A stretch of 34,176 nt of DNA, from NCBI GenBank assembly GCA_023389455.1, contig JAEWEJ010000215.1:1-34176 (forward strand), written 5' to 3'. The notes below the pieces were generated by a model, which was given only the letters and a program-made list of their open reading frames with translations, was not told the DNA's origin and ran no database searches. A program made the translations under genes and the position numbers. This stretch comes from Actinomycetes bacterium (GTDB taxonomy: Bacteria > Actinomycetota > Actinomycetes > Actinomycetales > Cellulomonadaceae). Below, piece by piece: positions 7,054 to 14,700 of the stretch; the stretch's first letter is position 1; each line of letters starts with the position of its first letter.

Positions 7054-7685
7054 GCCCGGACGAGCACCACGGCACCGTCGCCGTCCTGCTGCCGGACGAC
7101 TGGACGCCCATCCCTCTGGAGGACAACGTCGAACGCACTGCCGCCGTCGAGGACGTCATCGAACGGCAGCTCGGGCACTCCCGCGATCTGGCCGGCCTCC
7201 GGCAGACGATGCGCCAGGAGCTGCTGCGCGCGACAGAGCTCTCCGCGCTCGGCGGTGGTGTCCTCATGGCGCTGGCGGCCGGAAGCGGCGGCACCGCCGC
7301 CGTGCCTGCGTCGCTCACCGTGTACCGCGTCCCGGGAAGCCTGCACGGCCGCGGGCGCGAGGCGATGACGTCGGTGCTCGCCGGCGACGAACCCGGCCAC
7401 TGCCTCGATGTGGGCGACGGCCCCGCCGGCACGGTCCTGCGACGCGTCCGCCCGTCCGCAGGACGCACCGGTCTGACCGGTGACCGCGACCTGCCGGCAC
7501 TCCTCGTCGACTACTGGGTCGAGCCGACACCCGGCGCCCGGCTCGTCTACCTCGTCTTCTCCAGCCCGCTCGTCGACCTGCGCGACGAGCTCCTCGGACT
7601 CTTCGACGCCGTCGTGTCGTCGGTCCGCGTACTCACCCCCGCCGACCACGAGACGCGTGCCGGCACGACCCAGGAGGACACATGA
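7050..7685 (+). CDS. hypothetical protein with LPDDW motif, possible paralogue of preceding gene
   Basis: This 211-residue protein has Val-Leu-Leu-Pro-Asp-Asp-Trp at about 12-18, a helical segment at about 30-60 and a Gly/Ala-rich part near 66-80. The C-terminal half predicts beta strands, including Leu-Val-Tyr-Leu-Val-Phe-Ser-Ser-Pro-Leu at about 165-174. No signal peptide or catalytic motif is visible. It is coupled by ATGA overlaps to both neighbours, so it is made with the ESX-like proteins and the membrane protein downstream. A chaperone or immunity role is possible but not shown. Confidence 0.65.
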   Translation: MSPDEHHGTVAVLLPDDWTPIPLEDNVERTAAVEDVIERQLGHSRDLAGLRQTMRQELLRATELSALGGGVLMALAAGSGGTAAVPASLTVYRVPGSLHGRGREAMTSVLAGDEPGHCLDVGDGPAGTVLRRVRPSAGRTGLTGDRDLPALLVDYWVEPTPGARLVYLVFSSPLVDLRDELLGLFDAVVSSVRVLTPADHETRAGTTQEDT

Positions 7686-8287
7686 GCAACAGGACCGGAC
7701 CGCGCGCACTGCAGATCGTCGGCCTGCTCACGCTCATCACGCTCGGGGTGCGCAAGGCTGCGACCTCCGACGAGCCGTGGCTGCCACCCACCCTCGGCGC
7801 CGTCGCCGTCATCGGCCTGACCGTCCTCGGGTTCTGGCTGTGGACACGTCGAGCGGACAGGATCGACCGCGAGACCCACGCCGCCCGACCCGGGTGGCAC
7901 ACCCGGACGGTGTGGGCCGACGAGTCCCTGGGCGCCACCCTCACCGGGCTCGGCGCGTCGGTCGGCAAGGTGCGCGGCGGCACCCGCCTGACGCTCGCCT
8001 GGACGGCCACCACGCTCGAGATCCGACGCGGCGCCAACGTCGCCGCTACGGTCCCGTGGTCGCGGGTCTGGACGATCACCCGCACGACAGGCCGCGCACG
8101 GTCGTCCGGCAACCCCGCAGTCGAGCTCATCACGCGGGAGCACGCCCGGTTCGTCCTCGTCCCCGCACGCCGCCCCGACGGCGGGATGCTGCCGGCGTCC
8201 GCGACCCAGGTCGACGCGCTGGTCGCCGAGCTGCGCGCGGTCAGGGAGGCGGCGTCAGTGCAGTCGACCCCGCCGGCGCTCCCGTGA
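7682..8287 (+). CDS. two-TM membrane protein with cytoplasmic PH/YcxB-like domain
   Basis: The 201-residue product has two N-terminal membrane segments (about 9-26 and 35-55) joined by a short loop. Basic residues (Trp-Thr-Arg-Arg) follow, then a soluble domain with beta strands and a Trp-Ser-Arg-Val-Trp turn near 123. The layout of two membrane helices followed by a small beta domain (Leu-x-Trp-x-x-x-x-Leu-Glu-Ile-Arg, Val-Pro-Trp-Ser-Arg-Val) resembles bacterial PH-like or YcxB-like proteins; this is a weak fold-level guess. It is the last gene of the coupled plus-strand operon. Confidence 0.65.
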   Translation: MSNRTGPRALQIVGLLTLITLGVRKAATSDEPWLPPTLGAVAVIGLTVLGFWLWTRRADRIDRETHAARPGWHTRTVWADESLGATLTGLGASVGKVRGGTRLTLAWTATTLEIRRGANVAATVPWSRVWTITRTTGRARSSGNPAVELITREHARFVLVPARRPDGGMLPASATQVDALVAELRAVREAASVQSTPPALP

Positions 8288-8354
8288 GCCGTGAAGGTCG
8301 TGCCTCCGACCGCCGCTCCCCGACCCGGATCGACGCTGCCCCCGCCCATCGTCG

Positions 8355-8407
8355 CCATCCACAGGATGGCCGATCCAGCCCTGCAGGATGGGGCGAACCG
8401 GTACCTT
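8355..8407 (+). promoter_or_regulatory. palindrome and -10-like box before the second lipoprotein gene
   Basis: CCATCC-ACA-GGATGG (8355-8369) is a perfect inverted repeat. TACCTT (8402-8407) is a TANNNT box that ends 6 bases before ATG 8414, with no ribosome binding site between. The spacing suggests a leaderless transcript for the lipoprotein/PKD pair, independent of the upstream operon. The palindrome lies just upstream of where a -35 element would sit and could be an operator. Confidence 0.35.
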
Positions 8408-8413
8408 CCCGGC

Positions 8414-8989
8414 ATGGCACGTGGACGAGTCGTCATCGGGGCTGCGGTGGTCGCCGTGCTCATCGCCGGGTGCATGAGTGAAGCGGCGCCGGCGCCGTCC
8501 GACTCACCCAGCGTCATGGCGACCCCCACACCAAGCCCCACTCCGTCGGACTCGGCGGCCGCCACCGCACCTCAGCGACCGGAAGCGATGGCGACGCCGA
8601 GCGCCGACGGCGCTGCGGCTGCGGCGACGTACTTCCTGCAGCTGTATCCCTATGCGCGCGCGACAGGCGACCTGGCCGAATGGCAGGCACTCGCCGCTGA
8701 TGAATGCACCTTCTGCACCTCGGTGGAAGCAGAGGTCACGAGTTTGATCGAGCAAGGCCAGACGGTGTCTGGCGGGGCCATCACAGTCTCCTCTGCGGAC
8801 GGCACCGAGGTCATTGCCAACGAGTCGTACTCGGCACAACTTCTGTTCATGGAGGCACCGACGGAGACGTGGAGTGGTACGACTCTCGTCTCGACAGGAG
8901 ATGGCGGTCGCTACGAGGCTCTCGCCGTCCTCCGTTGGAATGGGCAGGCGTGGGAGGTCCGTGCCGTCGATCTCAGCCAGCCGTCGTGA
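8414..8989 (+). CDS. DUF6318-like lipoprotein
   Basis: The 191-residue protein has a lipoprotein signal: Arg near the start, a hydrophobic core and lipobox Leu-Ile-Ala-Gly-Cys with Cys20. A Ser/Thr/Pro-rich linker leads to a DUF6318-type domain from about 65. That domain contains Tyr-Pro-Tyr-Ala-Arg-Ala-Thr-Gly-Asp-Leu, then Glu-Cys-Thr-Phe-Cys, then Ser-Gly-Gly-Ala-Ile-Thr, and ends in Gln-Ala-Trp-Glu-Val-Arg-Ala-Val-Asp. The family is actinobacterial, surface-anchored and uncharacterised. The TACCTT box 6 bases upstream and the lipobox position decide the start. The stop overlaps the GTG start of the PKD gene (GTGA), the same arrangement as at 1-1107. Confidence 0.8.
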   Translation: MARGRVVIGAAVVAVLIAGCMSEAAPAPSDSPSVMATPTPSPTPSDSAAATAPQRPEAMATPSADGAAAAATYFLQLYPYARATGDLAEWQALAADECTFCTSVEAEVTSLIEQGQTVSGGAITVSSADGTEVIANESYSAQLLFMEAPTETWSGTTLVSTGDGGRYEALAVLRWNGQAWEVRAVDLSQPS

Positions 8990-9873
8990 ACGCCGCGGGA
9001 CACATAGCGTCAGTGCTGACAGCGCTGATGACCTGGCTGCCAGCAGCGCCGCCCACGCATGACGATGGCATCTTCGGCAACGCGAGCGACGATCGGTCCG
9101 CATTCGAGATGCTGATCAGGGACTCCGAGCGGGCTGCGTCCCAGAACCGCGCGGTGGCGTCAGGGGTTCGCCTGGCCGAGTATCAGCGTGCTCCGTTCTG
9201 CCGTGAGGCCGCCGGGACATGGGTGATGGGCCTGGCCGACGGCACCTGCGCCCCCGGTGCCGACCTGGCCCGCACCTCGGTGCAGTGCGAGGACGGCGAC
9301 ACCCTCGTCATGCCGATGTGGCGACGCGAACGCACCACCCCAGCGGCCGCCTGGGGGCCGTGGACCCAGATCGACCCCGGCGGGTGCGGCGTCGACCTGC
9401 TGCCCGTCCTCACCGAAGCCGACTTCCGCCGCCTGCCCCTGCCGGCGCCGACCCTCAACATCCAACCCGCAGGCGGATGGGTCCTGGTCAACATCGCCAC
9501 CATCGTCTACACCGACCCCACCCCCGTGACCCTGCGCACCGACCTGCTCGGCTACGGCGTCACCGTCGAAGCCACCCCCACCAGCTGGACCTACGACTTC
9601 GGCGACAACACCACGCCCCTGACCACGACAGACCCGGGTCGACCCCACCCGGCGTTCGACGTCACGCACACCTACCGCACCCCCGGCACCGCCCAGATCA
9701 CCCTGGCCACCACCTGGACCGGCCGCTACCAGATCGACGGCACCACCCTCTGGCGCGACATCAACGGCACCGCCACCACAACCACCACCAGCGACCCCAT
9801 CAGCATCGAAGAACGCACCAGCCGACTCGTCGCCGAGCTCTGCACCGCCACCCCGACGCCACCCGACTGCTGA
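8986..9873 (+). CDS. PKD-domain protein (copy 2)
   Basis: From GTG 8986 this gives 295 residues. The N-terminus has a short, weak hydrophobic segment (Ile-Ala-Ser-Val-Leu-Thr-Ala-Leu-Met-Thr-Trp-Leu) that may act as a signal. It is less typical than the signal of copy 1. The rest matches copy 1: Arg-Ala-Pro-Phe-Cys, Ala-Asp-Gly-Thr-Cys, a Met-Trp-Arg-Arg-Glu-Arg block, and the PKD segment with Tyr-Asp-Phe-Gly-Asp and His-Thr-Tyr. It ends in the same Thr/Pro-rich tail with final Cys. The start is chosen for its GTGA overlap with the lipoprotein stop, as for copy 1; a longer form would overlap the lipoprotein out of frame. Confidence 0.8.
   Translation: MNAAGHIASVLTALMTWLPAAPPTHDDGIFGNASDDRSAFEMLIRDSERAASQNRAVASGVRLAEYQRAPFCREAAGTWVMGLADGTCAPGADLARTSVQCEDGDTLVMPMWRRERTTPAAAWGPWTQIDPGGCGVDLLPVLTEADFRRLPLPAPTLNIQPAGGWVLVNIATIVYTDPTPVTLRTDLLGYGVTVEATPTSWTYDFGDNTTPLTTTDPGRPHPAFDVTHTYRTPGTAQITLATTWTGRYQIDGTTLWRDINGTATTTTTSDPISIEERTSRLVAELCTATPTPPDC
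9667..9873 (+). repeat. near-identical direct repeat, copy B (pairs with 901-1107)
   Basis: This is the same 207-base block as at 901-1107, in the same orientation, with about four single-base differences by eye. The two copies could recombine and delete or duplicate the roughly 8.8 kb between them, which includes the toxin-antitoxin genes and the ESX-like operon. Confidence 0.9.
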
Positions 9874-9887
9874 CCCGATACGACCAG

Positions 9888-9924
9888 CACCCGCCCTCGA
9901 TGCGAACGCTGTCGAGGACGGGTG
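9888..9924 (+). terminator. strong hairpin after the PKD gene (possible bidirectional terminator)
   Basis: CACCCGCCCTCGA (9888-9900) pairs with TCGAGGACGGGTG (9912-9924) at 12 of 13 positions around an 11-base loop. It lies 14 bases after the stop of the plus-strand PKD gene and downstream of the convergent minus-strand gene ending at 10059. There is no U-tract, which is common in actinobacterial terminators, so termination is likely but not certain. Confidence 0.55.
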
Positions 9925-10058
9925 GTGAACGGTCAGCCGTACGCCCCCCAGGCGCCACGCCCGGCCGGCCGCAGCTCTGTCGCGAGCCCCGGAGCGGGCT
10001 CACCGCCTCCCCGCAGGGCCGCGGGTTTCCGTAACCATGCAGCGCCGCGCCCTCGGCA

Positions 10059-10730
10059 TCACCTCCGCGGCGGAAGCGCCACCTCGTATCCGACGTACCC
10101 CAGCGCCCTGACGTGATCGGTGCCGTCCGTGTGGCTGCCCGGCAGCGGGACGTTCGAAAGAATCCGACCTGTCGCGTCGGCCTCGTACACCGCCGTCACG
10201 CCGCGCCCGCGGTGGTGGTAGGCCAGCACGAGCACCCAGTCGATCGGCCCGGCATGGCCGTCCCGTCCCGGTACCTCCAGGGGCGGCTCGAGGTGGTACA
10301 GCGTGGCCGTGTGCGGGGGCACGAGCGCGGCGACGTCAGCGGGCACGTCAGGCCCTCCGGTGCCGACGAGCCACGCAACCTTCCGTTCCGGGTGCCGCAC
10401 GACCACGTCCTCGCACGGAAGCCACCTGTCCCGGGTCGTGACCGAGACGTAGAGACCCCCGACCCGGACTACACCGTCGTCGTGGACCCAGACCGTCGGG
10501 TCGCTGGTGAGGCGGTGGCGCGCGAACGGCCGGGTGTCATGCAGCCACCAGCTCACCGACGTCCCGGATGGGTCGACGAGGCCGATGCGGTGCGGCCCGA
10601 CGCGGGTCAGCCGCCACGGGGTGCCGTCAGAAGCGGCAGCCTTCGCGACGACGTCGGGGCGCAGGACATGACCCGGGACGTCGGACTCGCAGTCGAGGTG
10701 GGAAAGGGCGTCACGGTCGGGGAAGGACAC
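10059..10730 (-). CDS. conserved hypothetical protein, paralogue of 3981-4541
   Basis: This 223-residue soluble protein of unknown function starts at GTG 10730 with GGAG 7 bases upstream. The N-terminal 140 residues are beta-rich with repeated Trp-containing strands and are not found in the paralogue, whose N-terminus is Arg/Pro-rich. The C-terminal 80 residues match it: Tyr-His-Leu-Glu-Pro-Pro, Trp-Val-Leu-Val-Leu, Thr-Asp-His-Val-Arg-Ala-Leu-Gly-Tyr. The two genes share a leader, so the pair arose by duplication of gene plus control region, followed by change of the N-terminal part. It is convergent with the PKD gene. Confidence 0.65.
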   Translation of the reverse strand: MSFPDRDALSHLDCESDVPGHVLRPDVVAKAAASDGTPWRLTRVGPHRIGLVDPSGTSVSWWLHDTRPFARHRLTSDPTVWVHDDGVVRVGGLYVSVTTRDRWLPCEDVVVRHPERKVAWLVGTGGPDVPADVAALVPPHTATLYHLEPPLEVPGRDGHAGPIDWVLVLAYHHRGRGVTAVYEADATGRILSNVPLPGSHTDGTDHVRALGYVGYEVALPPRR

Positions 10731-10872
10731 GGGTGTGCTCCGTCAGGTCGAGCGTCTTCCCGTGCCGGCGGCACGGGCGGATCTTCCTCCGGGGGCACCG
10801 TGCGCTCCGCGCGGTTGCCAGTCGGCCAGCCGGAGGGCTTGCGGCCGAGCTTCGTGATCGGGAGGGACTCTA
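10731..10872 (-). promoter_or_regulatory. structured 5' leader shared with 4542-4681 (copy 2)
   Basis: The blocks and order are the same as in copy 1: TAGAGT (10872-10867), GGCCGC, CCTCCGG then TGGCC, CGGTGCCCCCGGAGG, hairpin CCCGTGCCG-C-CGGCACGGG (10777-10759), GACGGAG. The distance from box to start is 142 bases against 140. Relative to copy 1 the hairpin arms differ at three positions, and each change is matched on the other arm (T-A to C-G, C-G to T-A, A-T to G-C). Such compensation argues for an RNA element rather than a protein-bound DNA palindrome. Confidence 0.45.
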
Positions 10873-10992
10873 GGACACCGGTCCGACAGCAGGCGGACGC
10901 CGCCGAGCCGAGGGGGGTGAACAGCGCGCCGCGGCTTGCTCGGACCAGGCGCTCGCTGGAGTCCACGTCGTGGTGGCGTGGGGCACGGCCCA

Positions 10993-11296
10993 GTTGTGTT
11001 GACCCGGAGCGTTGCTGACGTGGTCGATGGGTCATAGGCCGCCGATCCCGAGGTGGGATCGGTCCACGTTGGTGTTCGGTGCGCATCGCTCTGCGCGTCC
11101 CGGATCCTCGCCGGCGTCGCACTCGCCTCGGCGACGTGGTACCGAGCGCCCGGAGGGGTTCTCGGTTGCTCGGCCCGGCCACCACCTGAGCCAACGCAGC
11201 CATGCGGCAGGGCTGGATCGCGCCGAACGGGTCGGCTGCCAACCGAACCGAGCGCTCCCGGACCTTGCCGCGATACTTGCTTCTCTCGAAGCCTCC
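10993..11296 (-). pseudogene. decayed IS3-family transposase remnant
   Basis: One minus-strand frame reads Ser-Lys-Tyr-Arg-Gly-Lys-Val-Arg-Glu-Arg-Ser-Val-Arg-Leu and then Ala-Ala-Leu-Ala-Gln-Val-Val. This follows the OrfA pattern of IS6110-like IS3 elements (RYPPELRERAVRMV, then a second helix). After a frame change, Arg-Gly-Glu-Cys-Asp-Ala-Gly-Glu-Asp-Pro-Gly matches the OrfA stretch QVDAGARPG. Further on, Ser-His-Leu-Gly-Ile-Gly-Gly-Leu, a stop and Pro-Ile-Asp-His resemble a transposase C-terminus. It is broken and too short to work. It lies at the left edge of the defence block. Bases 10873-10992 hold nothing that I recognise, and neither do 11297-11416. Confidence 0.45.
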
Positions 11297-11416
11297 GCTA
11301 CATCGAGCGCCAGACGAGGCACCGGCGGCCGGTTCCTGCCCCTCGGCTCGCGCTGGCGAGAGCAACTACTCGCAGGTCTGGATGTGGCGCGGCAACGTCC
11401 ACAGTGCGACTGCGCA

Positions 11417-11698
11417 TCACCGGTCGCCTTGAGCTGCCCGCCGCTCCTGCAAGAGGTTCGCGACAGCCGGGAACGTCCGCGCCAGGGCGTCCACGACTTC
11501 CAGAGCCATCGCCTCGTCTAGCTGGAGCGACTGGCTTATCGTCCCCACATCCTGCCGCGTAGGTGAGCCGTACGTATCGAGCTGAAAGACGACCTCGCCA
11601 CTTCGATACGCGATACGCCAGCCGCACTCCGACTCCGAGTGCAGGCGCTTCTTCTCGGACGGCTCGAGTTCGAACATCCTGGTGATGAACGCCACCAT
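11417..11698 (-). CDS. small conserved protein downstream of druE
   Basis: The 93-residue product starts 9 bases after the druE stop on the same strand. The pattern Phe-Glu-Leu-x-Pro-Ser-Glu-Lys-Lys-x-Leu-His-Ser-Glu, Cys-Gly-Trp-Arg, Phe-Gln-Leu-Asp-Thr-Tyr-Gly-Ser and Val-Gly-Thr-Ile-Ser-Gln-Ser-Leu-Gln-Leu-Asp-Glu resembles a family of about 100-residue proteins often found beside nucleases and defence genes. In databases that family is frequently mislabelled as methionyl-tRNA formyltransferase. It has no enzyme motif. GGGGGA abuts the ATG, so the GTG one codon later is also a possible start. It may be an accessory or regulator of the Druantia-like system. Confidence 0.65.
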   Translation of the reverse strand: MVAFITRMFELEPSEKKRLHSESECGWRIAYRSGEVVFQLDTYGSPTRQDVGTISQSLQLDEAMALEVVDALARTFPAVANLLQERRAAQGDR

Positions 11699-11707
11699 TC
11701 CCCCATC

Positions 11708-14700
11708 TCACGCAAGCAAAGAGAAGACCTGATCAGGTCGGTTCCTGAGCGTACGGACATCCGACCAGCGCACCGTGCACTCCTCCGAAGTCAGTTGATC
11801 ATCCACTTCGGCCTGCAAGATGGTGAATGCCCCCGGTTCCCGAGACCACAACGGGTGCCCAATAGCCACGGCCCTCGATCCAGCTCTCAAGACCTGGACC
11901 CCTTCGACCTCGGAAGTGGCAAGGTCGTCGAACGCGGCGCCGAAGCCTGCGACGAACTGCCTCACGGCTCCGCCCCCAAGTGAGAGCCAGCGATGCAGTT
12001 TCAGTTCATGGCCAAGCGCAAGCTCAGCGACATCGAGTGCGAGCCGCCAGTCAAGAGCAGCATGCAGGTGCCGGTTGTCCCATGACCGCAGGCAGTCCGG
12101 ACAGGACGTGTCGCAGACGTCATGCGGCCGGCGCCCCCAGCGTTCACCCACCTCACCCATGATCCGGTGGAGCACGGCGTCAAGTCGGCCGTTCGCCAGC
12201 TCGAGCGCATAACCAGCGCCGTTTTCGAGCATGTCGGCCGCGTAGATCGCGGCCGTCCGGTGGCCGTCGACCGCACGCGGCTGGAGCCCGACGACAAGTT
12301 CGCTCGGATCGATGTCGAGCTCGGCTTGGCACCCGCGACGGAGCGCTTCCGCAAACGACGTCAGAGCGGCGTGGCCGGACGGGCAGCTCTCACGACCTGT
12401 CGCCACGACGCCGCCAGGCAGCACGACCCCGCGTCCGAGGAGGAGCACCGCGTCAGTGACTCGGATCTCGCCGATGGCGGCGTCCGGCAGCTTCTGCATC
12501 GTGTTCGCGTCGGTCTCTACCGTGGGGACGATCACAGACCGGTCCGAGTGCTGGTACATGGCGAACAACGCGCCGTTGTTGTCGTTGATGGTGAGCAGGC
12601 GCGCCTGCTCGAGTTCCCACACGTCGAGGGCACCAACGCGCTGCTGCGCCTCCCCGGGATTCAGCCACCCCAGGACGGGGCGGGACGCACCCACTCCCCC
12701 CCTGTCGTCAATGCCCTTGTCGGTCCGGTCACGGTGCGTCCTGAAACCCTCGGGCTGGAACACGGTCATCTGCCTGACCTCGCCAGCACACACCGGGCAC
12801 GCCCCCCAGCCCGCCCCGTCGTCCTCGTTGATCGTCGACGCCCCGCAGTCGCGGCATCGAGCGAGACGGACTGAAGATCTCAGCGGGTTGACCGCCTGGA
12901 ACTTCCCGCCGCCCGTCCTGCGCACGGATGCGAACCCGTTCGCCGTGTAGACCCAGCCGTCCTTGACGATCTGTGCACCGGGCGCGAAGAGCGACACGGC
13001 CTGGCCGAGCGGGCGGTCGGACACCGCCTCAGCCGTGAGGTGCCCGTCGGCCCCCACCTTGAACAACTCACGAACGCGCGTCGGGAAGCCAAACATCGGC
13101 AGCACTCCGGCGTTCGCCAGCCGCTCGCTCAGTGCTCGCTGCGTGTGGACATCAGACGAAGCGACGTCATCGACGTCCAGCACGAGAGAGTCTCGAGCCC
13201 ACTGCACGACCTCCTCGACATCGGCGACACCCGTGAGCTCGGCCAGCCGGCGGACGACAGTTGGGACGTCTGGCGACGTCATCAACCACGCCTCGACCCC
13301 CGCGCGGAGCTGGGGCCAGTCTGCGGCGTCACCGAAGGAGCCATGGACGTGGTCACCGCGCTCCGGCGGCGCGTCAGGCAGCGAGAGCAGCGCTCGCCTC
13401 AGCAGCTCAGCGGCGACGACACGCTTGAGGATCGTGGTGCGTGACGTGTCGAGGAAGGGCTGCGGCGGCGGGTCACCGGTGATCCGGCCCGGGTTGGCGA
13501 AGTAGTAGTCGTCATGAGAGCGATCGCGGCACATCGTGGCAGCGAACGAGAACGCCTGCCCCTTGCGCCCCGCCCGACCGACACGTTGCTGGTAGTTGAA
13601 CCGCTGCGGAGGCATGTTCCCCATGACGGTCGAGCGCAGCGAGCCGATGTCGACGCCGACCTCCATCGTCGTCGTGACGGAGAGCACGTCCAGCGGGCTG
13701 GTGCGTGCGTTCTCCTGTGGCTGCGGGAGCAGGGCACCACGGAAGAGTCGCTGCCGCCGTCGTTGCTCTTCGGGAGGGCTCGTCTGACCGGTGAGCTCGG
13801 AGACCGCGAGGCGCTGTGGCGGTTGCGCGGCGAGCCACGCGTAGTAGTCGTCGCCGACCAGCGCGGCGGTCGACGTCTCCTGGAGGGCGCCGGGGCACTC
13901 GGCTCGGACGCACACCCCAGCCGACGCGTGGAGGTGGCGCTGGCCGCACAGCTGGCACACGTGCACTCGGCCGCTCGCGGGGACGACGTCGAGCGCGACG
14001 TCCAGCATCTCGAGACGGATGAGGGCATCGACGAGCAGCCCGTCGAGCCGCTCCGAGATCTCCTTCATCACCAGCTTGGCGTCGCGACCGAGCTGCTGCG
14101 CCACCCGGGCCACGTAGTCGACGGCCGCCTTCGGTGTCGCCTGGCTCGGCTCGTCGAGCCCCTGCGGCGTCCACCTCTCCGAGGACAGCAGGATCCGGAC
14201 GAACGATGTCGCGGCCTGGTCCAGCTCGTCAGAGAGGCTCTGGTCGCACAGCCGTGGGACTAGCACCGCCACCAGCGTCGACTCGATGTCTCGCCCTTCG
14301 CGGCCGGTCAGCGACGCGCCGAGCGACTCGACCAGGCGCAGGCGATACATCTTCCTGCGCTGCTCTCGGACATCCAGGTCCGCGATGGGCTTCCACTCGC
14401 CCGGTGTCGGCGGTTCGAACGCCCTGTTCCAGGGTGTCCCGTCCTCGAGCTTGAGCAGCGACGCCCTGGGCCCGCCCGGTGGCACGCCGAGCTCGACCAG
14501 GCGCTCCAGGACGCTGTCCACGAGCCCGACCCACGACTTCACCTGGGTCGCCGACTGCGTCGTTTCGAACGACGCGATGAGCCGCCTGTCGGCGTCGTCG
14601 CCGAAGCCGAGATGCTCCTTCATGTACGCCTTGTGCTCGGTCGGGTACTTCGCGGCCAGCTCGGCGTACCTGCCCAGGGACGCCCCCGAGAGCGCGCCCG

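Noticed and set aside
10731..11416. tRNA gene or phage attachment site at the island boundary
   Set aside because: No cloverleaf-like sequence or repeated core could be found by eye; only the leader element and the transposase relic are visible.
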